From positions 1 to 46,402 of the forward strand of contig NZ_LWUA01000254.1 of the NCBI RefSeq assembly GCF_005222955.1: 46,402 bases of DNA, read 5' to 3'. The notes under the pieces are model-generated. The model was not told where the DNA came from. It saw nothing but the letters and a program-made list of their open reading frames with translations, and did not search any database. Shown piece after piece: positions 17,365-26,355 of the stretch (positions are counted from its first letter, which is position 1; every line of letters starts with the position of its first letter). Made by a program: the position numbers and the translations under genes. Source of the DNA: Blastococcus sp. CCUG 61487 (lineage in GTDB: Bacteria > Actinomycetota > Actinomycetes > Mycobacteriales > Geodermatophilaceae).

Positions 17365-18471
17365 GTGAGCCATGCCACAATCGGCCGTGAGTTGAGTATT
17401 CCGGCCAACCCCCAACACCCCTTCGACGCGCCCGTCCGCGGCACGGGCAGCGTGGCACTTCTGTGTGGGCTGGCCGTGGAGCACGGCCTCCCCCGCCGTG
17501 ACGTGCTGGCCGGCGGGGGGATACCGGAAGAAGCCCTCGAGGACCCGGCTGCCGAGATCACCGGCGAGCAGGAGATGCGTGCAATCGCTGCCATCGCCGG
17601 CTCGCTGCCCGAGGACGCAGGCCTGACCGCCGGAGCGCGATACCGGCTGGCGAGCTACGGCATCTGGGGCTTCGCCCTGCTCTCGAGCCGCACCCTCCGC
17701 GAGGGGACCGAGGTCGCGATGCGATTCGTGGACCTCACGTACGCGCTGACGCGCGTCAGCGCCCGGGAGGACGACGGCGAGGTCCGGCTGTTCTTCGACG
17801 ACCTGGACGTCCCGGAACACGTCCGGCGCTTCGTCCTGCTCCGCGACAGCTCGGCGGCCCTGCAGCTGTGGCGGGAGACACTGGGGCGCCCTGTCGTGCC
17901 GCTGCGCGTGGCGCTGCGACTGCCGCAGCCCGCCGATCCGACGCCGTACGAGACCGCGTTCGGAGTGCCGCCGCGGTTCGGCGCCGCACGGTCGGTCCTG
18001 GTCTTCGACGCTGCCCTCCTCGACCAGCCGTTGCCGCAGGCAGCCCCCCTGACCGCCGCACTCTGCGAGGCCCAGTGCCGGGACCTCCTCCAGCGCCGCC
18101 ACTCACGGCGAGGGACGAGCGGGCGGGTGCGTGACCTCCTGGTGCACACCGGGGGCCGGATCCTCGGACAGGAGGAGGTCGCCGCGGAGATGCACGTCAG
18201 CGTGCGGACCTTGCGCCGGATGCTCCGCGACGAGGCAACCACGTTCCGCGCGATCGTGGAGCAGACACGTGAACACCTGGCGGAGGAGTTGCTCGTGACC
18301 GCCGGTCTGAACGTCGAGCAGGTCGCTCGACGCCTCGGCTACACGGATGCCTCCACCTTCGTCCATGCCTTCCGGCGGTGGAAGGGAGTCAGCCCCGGCC
18401 GCTGGAGGGAGGGGGAAACCCGGCCGTCCACGAGCGGTGACACGTCCCGGCCTGCGGCCGGGCCGGAGTGA
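17365..18471 (+). CDS. AraC family transcriptional regulator
   Basis: A 368-residue regulator with an N-terminal arabinose-binding-like domain of the PF12625 type (about 35-215: AVEHGLPRRDVLAGGGI, YGIWGFALLSSRTLREG) and a C-terminal double helix-turn-helix (about 265-350: EVAAEMHVSVRTLRRML, EQVARRLGYTDASTFVHAFRRWKG). The GTG at 17365 is the first start in frame and its Shine-Dalgarno is weak. It is divergent from the BVMO/esterase operon, so it probably activates that operon in response to a substrate. Confidence 0.9.
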   Translation: MSHATIGRELSIPANPQHPFDAPVRGTGSVALLCGLAVEHGLPRRDVLAGGGIPEEALEDPAAEITGEQEMRAIAAIAGSLPEDAGLTAGARYRLASYGIWGFALLSSRTLREGTEVAMRFVDLTYALTRVSAREDDGEVRLFFDDLDVPEHVRRFVLLRDSSAALQLWRETLGRPVVPLRVALRLPQPADPTPYETAFGVPPRFGAARSVLVFDAALLDQPLPQAAPLTAALCEAQCRDLLQRRHSRRGTSGRVRDLLVHTGGRILGQEEVAAEMHVSVRTLRRMLRDEATTFRAIVEQTREHLAEELLVTAGLNVEQVARRLGYTDASTFVHAFRRWKGVSPGRWREGETRPSTSGDTSRPAAGPE

Positions 18472-18566
18472 CGGCGGCGCGGGCTGAGCTGCGCATCGAA
18501 CCCCGGTGTCGCATCGGAGGGTCGAGAAGCGACGCGCCGGGCCCTCCAGGGCTGCACCGACCCCAG

Positions 18567-18596
18567 GACTGAGCCTTTCCCTGAGGCCGCTCAGTC
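18567..18596. terminator. Hairpin between AraC gene and small membrane protein gene
   Basis: An 8-bp perfect stem (GACTGAGC / GCTCAGTC) with a 14-base loop in the convergent gap. It overlaps the last codons of the minus-strand small protein. Confidence 0.45.
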
Positions 18597-18911
18597 AGAG
18601 GTCTTCGGCGGCCCTGTGCGGTCCCGCTCCGGCCGAACAGCCCGTGGCGGACAGCCGGCCCGCATCCAGGACTCCAGCTCGGCGAACCCCCGCGCCGCCT
18701 CCAGCGCGATCATGACCTGTCGGCGACACGGCCCCTGCCAGGTCGGGGGCCCGGCCGCCAGCCAGTTGGTCAGTACCGCCGGACGCCCTGCCCACGACGT
18801 GCCCATGGCCAGGCCGCCAGTCATGAGGCACCACAGCAGGAACCGCGCCACGGCCCGAAGCCACATCGCAGCGGCCTGGAGATACAGGGTGCCTCTGAGA
18901 TAGCAGTCCAC
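18591..18911 (-). CDS. Small membrane-associated protein, LESW family copy 1
   Basis: About 106 residues from a GTG at 18911 preceded by GGAG; the start is tentative. A hydrophobic stretch (AVARFLLWCLMTGGLAMG) is followed by a polar tail with EAARGFAELESWMRAG. The protein at 21455-21775 has the same length and the matching EAVRGIAALESWLAQA, so the two are paralogues that bracket the MFS/MarR genes. No known family is recognised. Confidence 0.5.
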   Translation of the reverse strand: MDCYLRGTLYLQAAAMWLRAVARFLLWCLMTGGLAMGTSWAGRPAVLTNWLAAGPPTWQGPCRRQVMIALEAARGFAELESWMRAGCPPRAVRPERDRTGPPKTSD

Positions 18912-19152
18912 CGCGCACCCCACTCCGTAGGGGTCCAGCGCCGTCAGGGGGTGAGACAGCACCGCCGGTCGGCGCTTCTCCCGGCGTTGCACGCAGCAAC
19001 CATCGTCGCCCCGTGGCGCCGCAATAGGAAGGGTTTCGGCCCCCGCTGTCCCACGCGACCGGGTGGGGTTGCGACCCGAATGACCCCTCGGGCCTCCGCG
19101 TTTCGGAGGTCGGCGGAGGCGGTCGTGTCGCGGCCGCCGCGGGCGTACAACG
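18912..19152. other. Intergenic stretch with one hairpin
   Basis: About 240 bases downstream of the MFS gene. CCTCCG (19093-19098), five bases, CGGAGG (19104-19109) forms a 6-bp hairpin 44 bases after the MFS stop and may end its transcript. No other feature seen. Confidence 0.35.
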
Positions 19153-20862
19153 CTACGGCCGGGCCTTCGGTGGTTGCGTGCCTGCCGTGCCGTGAGTGTC
19201 GGAATGAGGAGGGCGAGCGACGTCGTCGGTTCCGCGCCGGAGATCGGAGTCCGGAACGACCGCCGTCTCGAAGGCCTCGGCGAGGTCTTCACCGCTTGTC
19301 TGCTCCTGCGGGTGACGGCGCAGCGGGGTCTCCCGCAGGAACAGCAGAACGAGAAAACCGACCAAGGCGAACGGGACGGCGGCGAGGAAGGTGGTCTGCA
19401 GCGCATCGGCGAAGCCTGTGATGACCGCGGTGTACACCGGCTCGGGCAGCGCGCCGATCTCTTCAGGGCTGCCGAGCGTCGGAGCCCCTCCCCCGAGCCT
19501 GTCGGCCGGGACGCCGGCCTCGGCGAGCCGGGACGGGATGGTGTCGGCGAGGCGATGCGTGAGCAGGGCGCCGAACACGGCCACCCCCAGCGCGCCACCG
19601 AGCGAGCGGAAGAACGTGGCACCAGAGGTCGCGACGCCGAGATCTTTCCGCTCCACGGCGTTCTGGGTGGCAAGAACGAGGACCTGCATGACCAGCCCGA
19701 TCCCGGCACCGGTGACGAACATGTACCCCCCGGCCACGACCAGCGAGGTGTCGGCGGCCAGCCGGCTCATGAGTCCCAGCCCGGCGGCGGCCAGCAGCAG
19801 GCCGACGACCGGGAACATCTTGTACCGGCCGGTGGCGGTGATGGCTCGCCCGGACCCGATCGAGGCGCCGAGCAGGCCCACCATCAAGGGGAGCGTGAGC
19901 AGCCCGGAGGCGGTCGGCGACTGCCCCTTGACGATCTGCAGATACTGCGGCAGGAAGACGATCGCCCCGAACATGGCGACGCCGACGACGAAGCCCGCCA
20001 GACTTGTGATGACGAACGTGTGGTTCGCGAACAGGTGCGGCGGCATGATCGGCTCGCGAGCGCGACGCTCCTGCCACACGGCGAGGGCCAGCAGGACGGC
20101 CGCCGCGGCGGCGAGCGCGTAGGTCCACGCGGAGTTCCAGGCGAACTCCTTGCCGCCCAGCGACAGCACCAGCAGCAGAGCGCTGACCGAGCCCACGATG
20201 AAGAACGCGCCCAGCCAGTCGATCGAGCGCTTGCTGCGCGGGAACGGCAGTCGCAGCACCCGCTCGGTGACCAGCAGGGCGGCCACGCCGATCGGGATGC
20301 CTACCCAGAAGGTCCATCGCCAGGACAGGTGCTCGACGAGGAACCCGCCGAGCAAGGGCCCCGCAACGGTGGCAATGCCGAACACCGATCCGATGTAGCC
20401 CTGGTAGCGACCACGCTCCCGCGGACTGACGATGTCGCCGAGGATCGCCTGCGACAACGCCATCAGCCCACCGGCGCCGATGCCCTGGACCGCGCGGAAT
20501 GCAATCAACTGGGCCATGTCCTGGGCGAAGCCACAGGCGAGAGAGGCGAGCAGGAAGATCCCGATGGCGGACTGGAACATGATCTTCCGCCCGTAGAGGT
20601 CGGACAACTTGCCCCAGATCGGCGTGGATGCAGTCGAAGTCAGCAGCGTCGCCGACACCACCCAGGCGAGCTGTTCCTGCCCACCGAGCTCCCCCACGAT
20701 GGTCGGCAACGCCGTCGCCACGATCGTCTGCGACAGCGCCGCGACGAGCATGCCCAGCATGAGGCCGACCAGCACTGTCACGATCTGCCGGTGCCCCAGC
20801 GGCGGCAGACCCTCGCCGCCGGCGGAGTCCGGAGGCGGGTTACGGGGAGCAGGAGAACTCAC
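19153..20862 (-). CDS. MFS multidrug exporter, DHA2 (EmrB/QacA) type
   Basis: A 569-residue, 14-helix drug:proton antiporter. It has the DHA2 N-terminus LMLGMLVAALSQTIVATALP, motif A (GKLSDLYGRK), VQGIGAGGLMAL and motif C (GPLLGGFLVEHLSWRW). A long polar C-terminal tail (about 515-569) is cytoplasmic. The start is GTG at 20862, overlapping the MarR stop by 4 bases. It is regulated and co-translated with the MarR protein and probably exports toxic organics or solvents. It is distinct from the broken MFS gene at 10.9-13.8 kb. Confidence 0.9.
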   Translation of the reverse strand: MSSPAPRNPPPDSAGGEGLPPLGHRQIVTVLVGLMLGMLVAALSQTIVATALPTIVGELGGQEQLAWVVSATLLTSTASTPIWGKLSDLYGRKIMFQSAIGIFLLASLACGFAQDMAQLIAFRAVQGIGAGGLMALSQAILGDIVSPRERGRYQGYIGSVFGIATVAGPLLGGFLVEHLSWRWTFWVGIPIGVAALLVTERVLRLPFPRSKRSIDWLGAFFIVGSVSALLLVLSLGGKEFAWNSAWTYALAAAAAVLLALAVWQERRAREPIMPPHLFANHTFVITSLAGFVVGVAMFGAIVFLPQYLQIVKGQSPTASGLLTLPLMVGLLGASIGSGRAITATGRYKMFPVVGLLLAAAGLGLMSRLAADTSLVVAGGYMFVTGAGIGLVMQVLVLATQNAVERKDLGVATSGATFFRSLGGALGVAVFGALLTHRLADTIPSRLAEAGVPADRLGGGAPTLGSPEEIGALPEPVYTAVITGFADALQTTFLAAVPFALVGFLVLLFLRETPLRRHPQEQTSGEDLAEAFETAVVPDSDLRRGTDDVARPPHSDTHGTAGTQPPKARP

Positions 20863-21380
20863 GCGCGCACGACCTCTTCCGCACGAGTCGTGTCGGCAGG
20901 CTGTCCGCCAGGCGCTGCGTCGCTGGCCAGGCCGTCGAGATCCGCGTTCAACCGTTCCAGCAGCGCCGCGAACATGTCCTGTTCGTCGGTCGGCCAGGAG
21001 CCGACCAGCTCGCGGACGGCATTCCGGCGGAGCTGGCGTGTCTCCGCGACTGCACTCTGCCCGGCGGACGTCAGTCGCAGCCGGCAGGCCCGTCCGTCGT
21101 CCGGATCCGCCTCCCGCGTGGTAAGCCCGGCCTGCTGCAGGGCGGCCACGTGCCGGCTCACCGTCGAGGCGTCGAGGTGCAGGCGGGCCGCCAACGCCCC
21201 GTTGCGCATGGGTCCCGCGTCGTTCAGGAGGCCGAGGATCGTGTACGCGCTCCGGTCCAGCAGCTGTACGGGCCCATCGGTATGAAGCCGGACGCGCTGT
21301 GCTCGGTGGACGAGGTGGGTCAGCGCCTGTTCAATGCGCTCCAGCGACTCGAGGGCAACCCCACCCTGATCCGGTTGCAT
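20859..21380 (-). CDS. MarR family regulator
   Basis: A 173-residue winged-helix repressor. The recognition helix region is NGALAARLHLDASTVSRHVA with wing residues ADPDDGRACRLRLT, followed by a dimerisation helix. It is first in the operon with the MFS exporter. The ATG at 21380 starts about 6 bases after a TATGGT -10 box, so the mRNA may be leaderless. The typical role is autorepression and control of the exporter in response to phenolic or other ligands. Confidence 0.9.
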   Translation of the reverse strand: MQPDQGGVALESLERIEQALTHLVHRAQRVRLHTDGPVQLLDRSAYTILGLLNDAGPMRNGALAARLHLDASTVSRHVAALQQAGLTTREADPDDGRACRLRLTSAGQSAVAETRQLRRNAVRELVGSWPTDEQDMFAALLERLNADLDGLASDAAPGGQPADTTRAEEVVRA

Positions 21381-21386
21381 GTCCCA

Positions 21387-21414
21387 ACCATACTCGGCTG
21401 CTGTACGGCGTCCA
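21387..21414 (-). promoter_or_regulatory. Promoter of marR-MFS operon, possibly leaderless
   Basis: On the minus strand TGGACG (21414-21409), 16 bases, TATGGT (21392-21387), then only 6 bases before the ATG of the MarR gene. No Shine-Dalgarno is present, which agrees with transcription starting at or next to the A of ATG. Confidence 0.45.
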
Positions 21415-21454
21415 GCCGCACAGAGCTGGTCCGCCGCAGCCTCCCCGGCCGCGA

Positions 21455-21775
21455 TCAGGCATCGTCGTCGCCCACCGATCCCGGTGACGCCTGGGCGAGC
21501 CAGGACTCCAAGGCAGCAATACCCCGCACCGCCTCACGGTGCACGACCTGATCGTCGACTCCCGATGGAGGCAAGCTGTCGACGAGCTCGGTCGGCCCGA
21601 GGCGACGGCCGAGCAGGTGTCCGGCGGAGGCGTAGATGCCGTAGCAGGACAAGGCCGCAGCGCCCAGACATGATGCGGCTGCCGCCGTCCATGTGAACAC
21701 GGACAGGGTCTCCTCCAGCAGACGCCAGAGTGCCGCGTCCATCGCTTCCCAGGCCGAGAACGAGACACCGCCCAT
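21455..21775 (-). CDS. Small membrane-associated protein, LESW family copy 2
   Basis: 106 residues from ATG at 21775 (a TTG five codons upstream is also in frame). A hydrophobic segment lies at about 27-53 (TAAAASCLGAAALSCYGIYA), followed by a polar tail with HREAVRGIAALESWLAQA. It has the same length and C-terminal motif as the protein at 18591-18911. It is just upstream of, and in the same direction as, the MarR/MFS operon. Function unknown. Confidence 0.55.
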   Translation of the reverse strand: MGGVSFSAWEAMDAALWRLLEETLSVFTWTAAAASCLGAAALSCYGIYASAGHLLGRRLGPTELVDSLPPSGVDDQVVHREAVRGIAALESWLAQASPGSVGDDDA

Positions 21776-21994
21776 GTCGCCGCCGATCAACCGATGGCGC
21801 CGCGGTCTCCGGGGTCACGGCGCCCAGACGGGAGACAGGCATCCTAATTGACTGAGGGGTCATGACGACCTGTCTCAGTCCCGGCTCGTGGAGGGCGCGG
21901 TGGTCCGCCACCCCCTCACATCTCTCGTCATGGACGGCGGACCCGAGGCGGACGCAGCTGGTGACCCCGCGAGTGGGCTGTTCCGCGGTCCGGC

Positions 21995-22660
21995 TCATCC
22001 GACGGAGAGCATGGCTCCCCGGCGGCGGACTGCCTTGCGGTAGCCGGCGAGCATCTGCTCGGTGATCTCGGTGAGCTCCTCGCGGAGCCAGTCCTCGGTG
22101 ACGTCGGCCGGCGCGGCGAGCAGGGCGCCGGTGAGCGCCTGCAGGGTCGCGCCTCCCCAGACCGCGCCCAGATCGTCCGCCCCGTCCCCCAAGAGCATCG
22201 ACTCCACCTTGCCCCGGAGCCGCGTCGTGAGCTCCAGGACGGCAGGCCGGGACATGGCGGCGGCGTCGCGGACGAGGTAGCCGGCCAGCCTGCGGTGCCG
22301 CAGCAGGTAGTCGACGTATCCCGCCACCTCGATGTCCCGGCTCCGTTGCCGACTCACTCTCGCGCCGTTGATCTCGACCAGTCGGATCAACTCGTCCAGC
22401 GCCGGCCTGACCAGTGCGAGGAGGAGCTCGTCCTTGGTCCGGAAGTGGTAGTAGACGGCAGCCTTGGTGATGCCGAGCCGGTCCGCGATCTCCTGCAACG
22501 AGGTGCCATCGAACCCGTGGGTGGCGAACAGGTCGAGGGCAGCCTCCAGCACGCGCTGCGCTCCAGGAGTGCGCGGAGCCGACGCCGGGCTGAGCGCTTC
22601 CGGCGTCGCGAGCGGTGGGCTGGTCACCACGTGAGAGTAGCCACCCGACCGCATCCTCAT
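21995..22660 (-). CDS. TetR family repressor of the divergent MMPL gene
   Basis: About 221 residues. The helix-turn-helix spans about 45-88 (TSLQEIADRLGITKAAVYYHF), with a TetR_C-type ligand domain after it. The start is uncertain: GTG 22666, ATG 22660, ATG 22654 and GTG 22630 are all possible and none has a good Shine-Dalgarno. It is divergent from the MMPL gene, with two copies of a CTAGCC-N4-GGCTAG operator between them. Confidence 0.88.
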   Translation of the reverse strand: MRMRSGGYSHVVTSPPLATPEALSPASAPRTPGAQRVLEAALDLFATHGFDGTSLQEIADRLGITKAAVYYHFRTKDELLLALVRPALDELIRLVEINGARVSRQRSRDIEVAGYVDYLLRHRRLAGYLVRDAAAMSRPAVLELTTRLRGKVESMLLGDGADDLGAVWGGATLQALTGALLAAPADVTEDWLREELTEITEQMLAGYRKAVRRRGAMLSVG

Positions 22661-22672
22661 AGCCACGGCGGG

Positions 22673-22690
22673 ACTAGCCGTCTGGCTAGT
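22673..22690. promoter_or_regulatory. TetR operator 1
   Basis: ACTAGCC, GTCT, GGCTAGT: a perfect 7-4-7 inverted repeat just before the TetR start region. Confidence 0.65.
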
Positions 22691-22695
22691 AGCCT

Positions 22696-22711
22696 CTAGC
22701 CGATCGGCTGG
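22696..22711. promoter_or_regulatory. TetR operator 2
   Basis: CTAGCC, GATC, GGCTGG: the same motif with one mismatch, centred 22 bases (two helical turns) from operator 1, so both sites face the same side of the DNA. It lies 48 bases before the MMPL start. Confidence 0.6.
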
Positions 22712-22758
22712 TCACTGCTGCCGAGAACCCCACCGCCCTCGACCCCCGGAGCCCGCTC

Positions 22759-24957
22759 GTGGCCGTCTTCCTCCACCGTCTCGGACGCTGGGCCTTCCAC
22801 CGTCGCAAGACAGTCCTCATGGCCTGGGTGCTCGCGCTGGTCGCGCTCGGCGGCCTGGCCGGCGCTGTCGGCAAGGACGCCGACGCGCAGCTCTCCATCC
22901 CCGGCGTCGAGTCGGTCACCGCTCTGGAGACGCTGCAGGAGCGCTTCCCCGACGGTGCGGCGGGTGGCGCCGTCGCCCGCGTCGTCTTCCGAGCGCCCGA
23001 AGGTCGGACGGTCAGCGACCCGGAGATCAGCGCCGCCATCAAGGAGACGCTCGCCAGCGCGGCCGAGGCGGAGCAGGTGATCGAGGTCAGCGACCCCTTC
23101 CAGGATCGCGGCGTCTCCGGGGACCAGACCACCGCCTACGCCACCGTCGTCTACGAGGTGCAGCCCAACAACATCACCGATGAGGCGCGCGCCGACCTCC
23201 TCGACGTGGGGAACGGCGCGCGCGACGCGGGGCTCCAGGTGGAGTTCGGCGGCGAGGCCACACAGGCCGCGCCCGAGCAGGGCATCGCCGAGGCGATCGG
23301 TGTGGTCGTCGCCCTCGTCGTCCTGGCGGTCACCTTCGGCACGCTTCTCGCCGCCGGCCTGCCTCTGCTCTCTGCGCTCATCGGCGTGGCCACCGGCATA
23401 GCCGCGGTGCGGGCTCTCTCGGCCGTCGTCGACATGGACAGCACCACCCCGGTCCTCGGCCTGATGATCGGCCTGGCGGTGGGCATCGACTACGCGCTGT
23501 TCATCATCATCCGGCACAAGGAGCTGCTGGTGGCGGGCACGCCGGCCCGCGAGGCGGCCGGGCGCGCGGTCGGCACCGCCGGCAGCGCGGTGGTGTTCGC
23601 TGGGCTCACCGTCATGATCGCCCTGGCCGGGCTGACCGTCATCGGCATCCCTTTCCTGACCACGATGGGTCTGGTCGCGGCCGGCATGGTGGGCGTGGCG
23701 GTCCTGGTCGCGCTGACGCTGGTGCCGGCCATGCTGGGCTTCGCCGGCGACCGGTTCAGCCGCTGGCCGGTGCCGGGCCTGCGGCGCCGCCAGGCGGCAC
23801 TGGCCACCACGGAGTCGCTGGGCACGCGCTGGGCGCGCTTCGTCACCCGCCGTCCCGTACCCGTCGTCCTCGCCGCCGTCGTGGGCCTCGGCGTCATCGC
23901 CCTGCCTGCCTTGGACCTGCGGTTGGGGTTGCCCACCGACGGCGATCTCTCCGAGGAGGCCACCCAGCGGCAGGCCTATGACCTGCTCGCGGAGGGCTTC
24001 GGGCCCGGCTTCAACGGTCCGCTCAACGTGGTCGTGGATGCCACGGACGCCGAGGCGCCCGACGCCGCCTTCGACGCCACCGCGGAGGCGATCGCCGCGC
24101 TCGACGGAGTTGCGACCACGGCACCGCCGCGGCCGAACCCCGCCGGCGACACCGCCGCGATCACTGTCATCCCGGACGAAGGGCCGTCCGCGGCCGCGAC
24201 GGAGGACCTGGTCAGCGACATCCGCGACCTGCGTCCCGGCCTGACGGAGGAGACCGGCTCCGAACTGGCCGTCACCGGCAACACAGCGCTCGGGATCGAC
24301 ATCTCCGAGAAGCTGGCCGACGCGCTGCCGTTGTTCCTCGCCGTCGTCGTCGGCCTCGCCATGCTGCTCCTGATGGTGGCATTCCGCTCCATCCTGGTGC
24401 CGCTCAAGGCGACCCTGGGCTTCCTCCTGAGCGTGGCGGCCACCTTCGGCGCCCTGGTGGCTGTGTTCCAGTGGGGTTGGCTGGCCGACCTGCTCGGGGT
24501 CGCGTCGACAGGTCCGATCGTGAGCTTCCTGCCCATCCTGCTCATCGGCCTGCTGTTCGGCCTGGCGATGGACTACGAGGTCTTCCTGGTGAGCCGGATG
24601 AGGGAGGAACACGTGCATGGCGCCGAGCCGCGTGAGGCCGTCATCGGCGGGTTCCGTCACGGTGCCCGGGTCGTGACCGCGGCAGCGTTGATCATGGCGT
24701 CGGTGTTCGCGGGATTCGTCCTGGGTCCGGACGCCACCATCAAGAGCATCGGGTTCGCCCTCGCCTTCGGCGTGCTCGTCGACGCCTTCGTCGTCCGGAT
24801 GGCAATCGTCCCGGCGGTCATGACGCTGCTCAGGCGCAGCGCCTGGTACCTGCCGCCCTGGCTGGACCGCGCGCTGCCGAACGTGGACATCGAAGGCTCC
24901 GCCCTCGAACGCCACACCCCGGTGCCGGACCGGGAGCTCGCCGACGTCCGAAGCTGA
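22759..24957 (+). CDS. MMPL family (RND-type) transporter
   Basis: A 732-residue exporter with the same two-block layout as the gene at 120. Signature GIDYALFIIIRHKE starts near residue 240 and LAMDYEVFLVSRMREEH near 601. The start is GTG at 22759. Compared with the first copy it lacks the Pro/Gly-rich insertion in the first periplasmic domain and the long C-terminal tail. Control by the divergent TetR is well supported by the two operators. It probably exports a lipid or hydrophobic compound. Confidence 0.92.
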   Translation: MAVFLHRLGRWAFHRRKTVLMAWVLALVALGGLAGAVGKDADAQLSIPGVESVTALETLQERFPDGAAGGAVARVVFRAPEGRTVSDPEISAAIKETLASAAEAEQVIEVSDPFQDRGVSGDQTTAYATVVYEVQPNNITDEARADLLDVGNGARDAGLQVEFGGEATQAAPEQGIAEAIGVVVALVVLAVTFGTLLAAGLPLLSALIGVATGIAAVRALSAVVDMDSTTPVLGLMIGLAVGIDYALFIIIRHKELLVAGTPAREAAGRAVGTAGSAVVFAGLTVMIALAGLTVIGIPFLTTMGLVAAGMVGVAVLVALTLVPAMLGFAGDRFSRWPVPGLRRRQAALATTESLGTRWARFVTRRPVPVVLAAVVGLGVIALPALDLRLGLPTDGDLSEEATQRQAYDLLAEGFGPGFNGPLNVVVDATDAEAPDAAFDATAEAIAALDGVATTAPPRPNPAGDTAAITVIPDEGPSAAATEDLVSDIRDLRPGLTEETGSELAVTGNTALGIDISEKLADALPLFLAVVVGLAMLLLMVAFRSILVPLKATLGFLLSVAATFGALVAVFQWGWLADLLGVASTGPIVSFLPILLIGLLFGLAMDYEVFLVSRMREEHVHGAEPREAVIGGFRHGARVVTAAALIMASVFAGFVLGPDATIKSIGFALAFGVLVDAFVVRMAIVPAVMTLLRRSAWYLPPWLDRALPNVDIEGSALERHTPVPDRELADVRS

Positions 24958-24989
24958 GGACACCTGCGGCACCAGGCGCGATGCTCAGC

Positions 24990-25030
24990 GTGCGGGCTGC
25001 CCCCCGACGAGATCGGGGAGCGGCCCGCAC
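24990..25030. terminator. Bidirectional hairpin between MMPL and ferredoxin reductase genes
   Basis: An outer stem GTGCGGGC / GCCCGCAC (24990-24997, 25023-25030) encloses an inner stem CCCCGA / TCGGGG (25002-25007, 25013-25018). It lies in a convergent gap 33 bases after the MMPL stop. Confidence 0.65.
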
Positions 25031-25101
25031 CGCTTCTCGCCGCTCCGCCCGGCCGGGCACCTCCCCACGAGCAGGCCCGTCCGCCGGTCGTGCCCGGCCC
25101 G

Positions 25102-26343
25102 TCAGCCGGTGTGGACCAGTCCCTGGGATGCGTGCCAGGTGGCCAGGTCGAAGCCCGGGGCCGAGGCCTCCACCGGGGACGGACCGGCGGTGCCGCCCAG
25201 GATCCTCCGGGCGAGGACGTGGTCACCCGGGCGGTTCACGGTCTCCACGGCCACCAGCCGATCGCCCCGGAAGCGCAGGATGGACTTCTCGCGGGGATCG
25301 GGTAGCGCCAGCTCCACCGTGTCGTCGCCCGGGACGGCGAGCCCCGCGATCTGGATCTTGAGGTCGCCCTGATCGGACCAGAACCACGGCAGGGCGTCGT
25401 AGCTGATCGAGGCGCCCATCAGTCGTGCGGCCACGTGACGCGCCTGGTCGACGGCGTTCTGGACCGACTCCAGCCGGATGCGCCCCCCGGTGTGCGTGCT
25501 CGGGAAGCTGGCTGCGTCGCCGATGGCCGAGATGTCCGGATCGCTGGTCAGCAACCGGTCATCCACCCGGATCCCGTTCTCGATCGCCAGCCCGGCCTCC
25601 TCCGCCAGCTCGGTCTCGGGCACGACGCCGATGCCGTAGACGACCAGCTCGGCCGGTAGTCGCCCACCGTCACTGGTCTCCACGCCGGCCACGTGCCCCT
25701 CGCCGTCGATGGCGGTCAGCGCCTGGCCGAAGTCGAACCGCACGCCCCAGCTCTCGTGCGCCGACCGGATGAACCGGGCGGTCGGCTCGGAGACGGCGCG
25801 CGCCATCGGCCGGTCGGCGAGTTCCAGGACCTGCACCGACGCGTCGCGCGCAGCGGCGACCGCGGCGAACTCCAGGCCGATGAAGCCCGCACCGACCACG
25901 ACCACCTCGACACCGCCGCGGACGCGGCTGGCGAGTGCATCCGCGTCCGCGCGGGTCCGCATGCCGATGACGCCGTCGAGGTGGGTCCCGGGAACCGGCA
26001 GCTCACGGTTGCGGGAGCCGGTCGCCAGGATCAGGTGGTCGTAGGGCAGCGCCCCGCCGCCGGCCAGATGGACCTGGCGCCGGGCGCGGTCGACGGCGAC
26101 GACGCGGTCGAGCACCAGGTCCACCTGCTGCTTGGCGTACCAGTGCTCCTGCCGCAGGAGCAGCTTCCGGGCCTCGAGCCGGCCCAGCAGATACGCCTTG
26201 GACAGGGGCGGACGCTGGTATGGGAGGCCGGGCTCGCCGTGGATCAGAGAGATCGATCCAGCGAACCCGGCCTGCCGCAAGGACGCGGCGACCTGGGCGC
26301 CCCCGGCGCCCGCCCCCACGACGACGACGGATGACAGAGGCAA
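25102..26343 (-). CDS. FAD-dependent ferredoxin reductase
   Basis: A 413-residue NAD(P)H:ferredoxin reductase of the putidaredoxin/rhodocoxin reductase class. It has an N-terminal FAD Rossmann (VVVVGAGAGGAQ), LPYQRPPLSK, LILATGS, a central NADH Rossmann (VVVVGAGFIGLEFAAVAA) and ISAIGDAASFP before the C-terminal domain. The first codon is TTG at 26343, 12 bases after the P450 stop, with no Shine-Dalgarno, so translation is probably coupled to the P450. It passes electrons from NAD(P)H to the [2Fe-2S] ferredoxin at 27826. Confidence 0.92.
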   Translation of the reverse strand: MPLSSVVVVGAGAGGAQVAASLRQAGFAGSISLIHGEPGLPYQRPPLSKAYLLGRLEARKLLLRQEHWYAKQQVDLVLDRVVAVDRARRQVHLAGGGALPYDHLILATGSRNRELPVPGTHLDGVIGMRTRADADALASRVRGGVEVVVVGAGFIGLEFAAVAAARDASVQVLELADRPMARAVSEPTARFIRSAHESWGVRFDFGQALTAIDGEGHVAGVETSDGGRLPAELVVYGIGVVPETELAEEAGLAIENGIRVDDRLLTSDPDISAIGDAASFPSTHTGGRIRLESVQNAVDQARHVAARLMGASISYDALPWFWSDQGDLKIQIAGLAVPGDDTVELALPDPREKSILRFRGDRLVAVETVNRPGDHVLARRILGGTAGPSPVEASAPGFDLATWHASQGLVHTG

Positions 26344-26355
26344 AGGAGGACCCGA

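Noticed and set aside
18591-19709. A 372-codon minus-strand frame
   Set aside because: Its first two thirds lie over the end of the MFS gene and look random; only the last 106 codons resemble a protein and were kept separately.
19174-24972. Long antisense frames opposite the MFS and MMPL genes (703 and 758 codons)
   Set aside because: Typical shadow frames of membrane-protein genes, very rich in His, Arg, Gln and Asp, no motifs and no Shine-Dalgarno.
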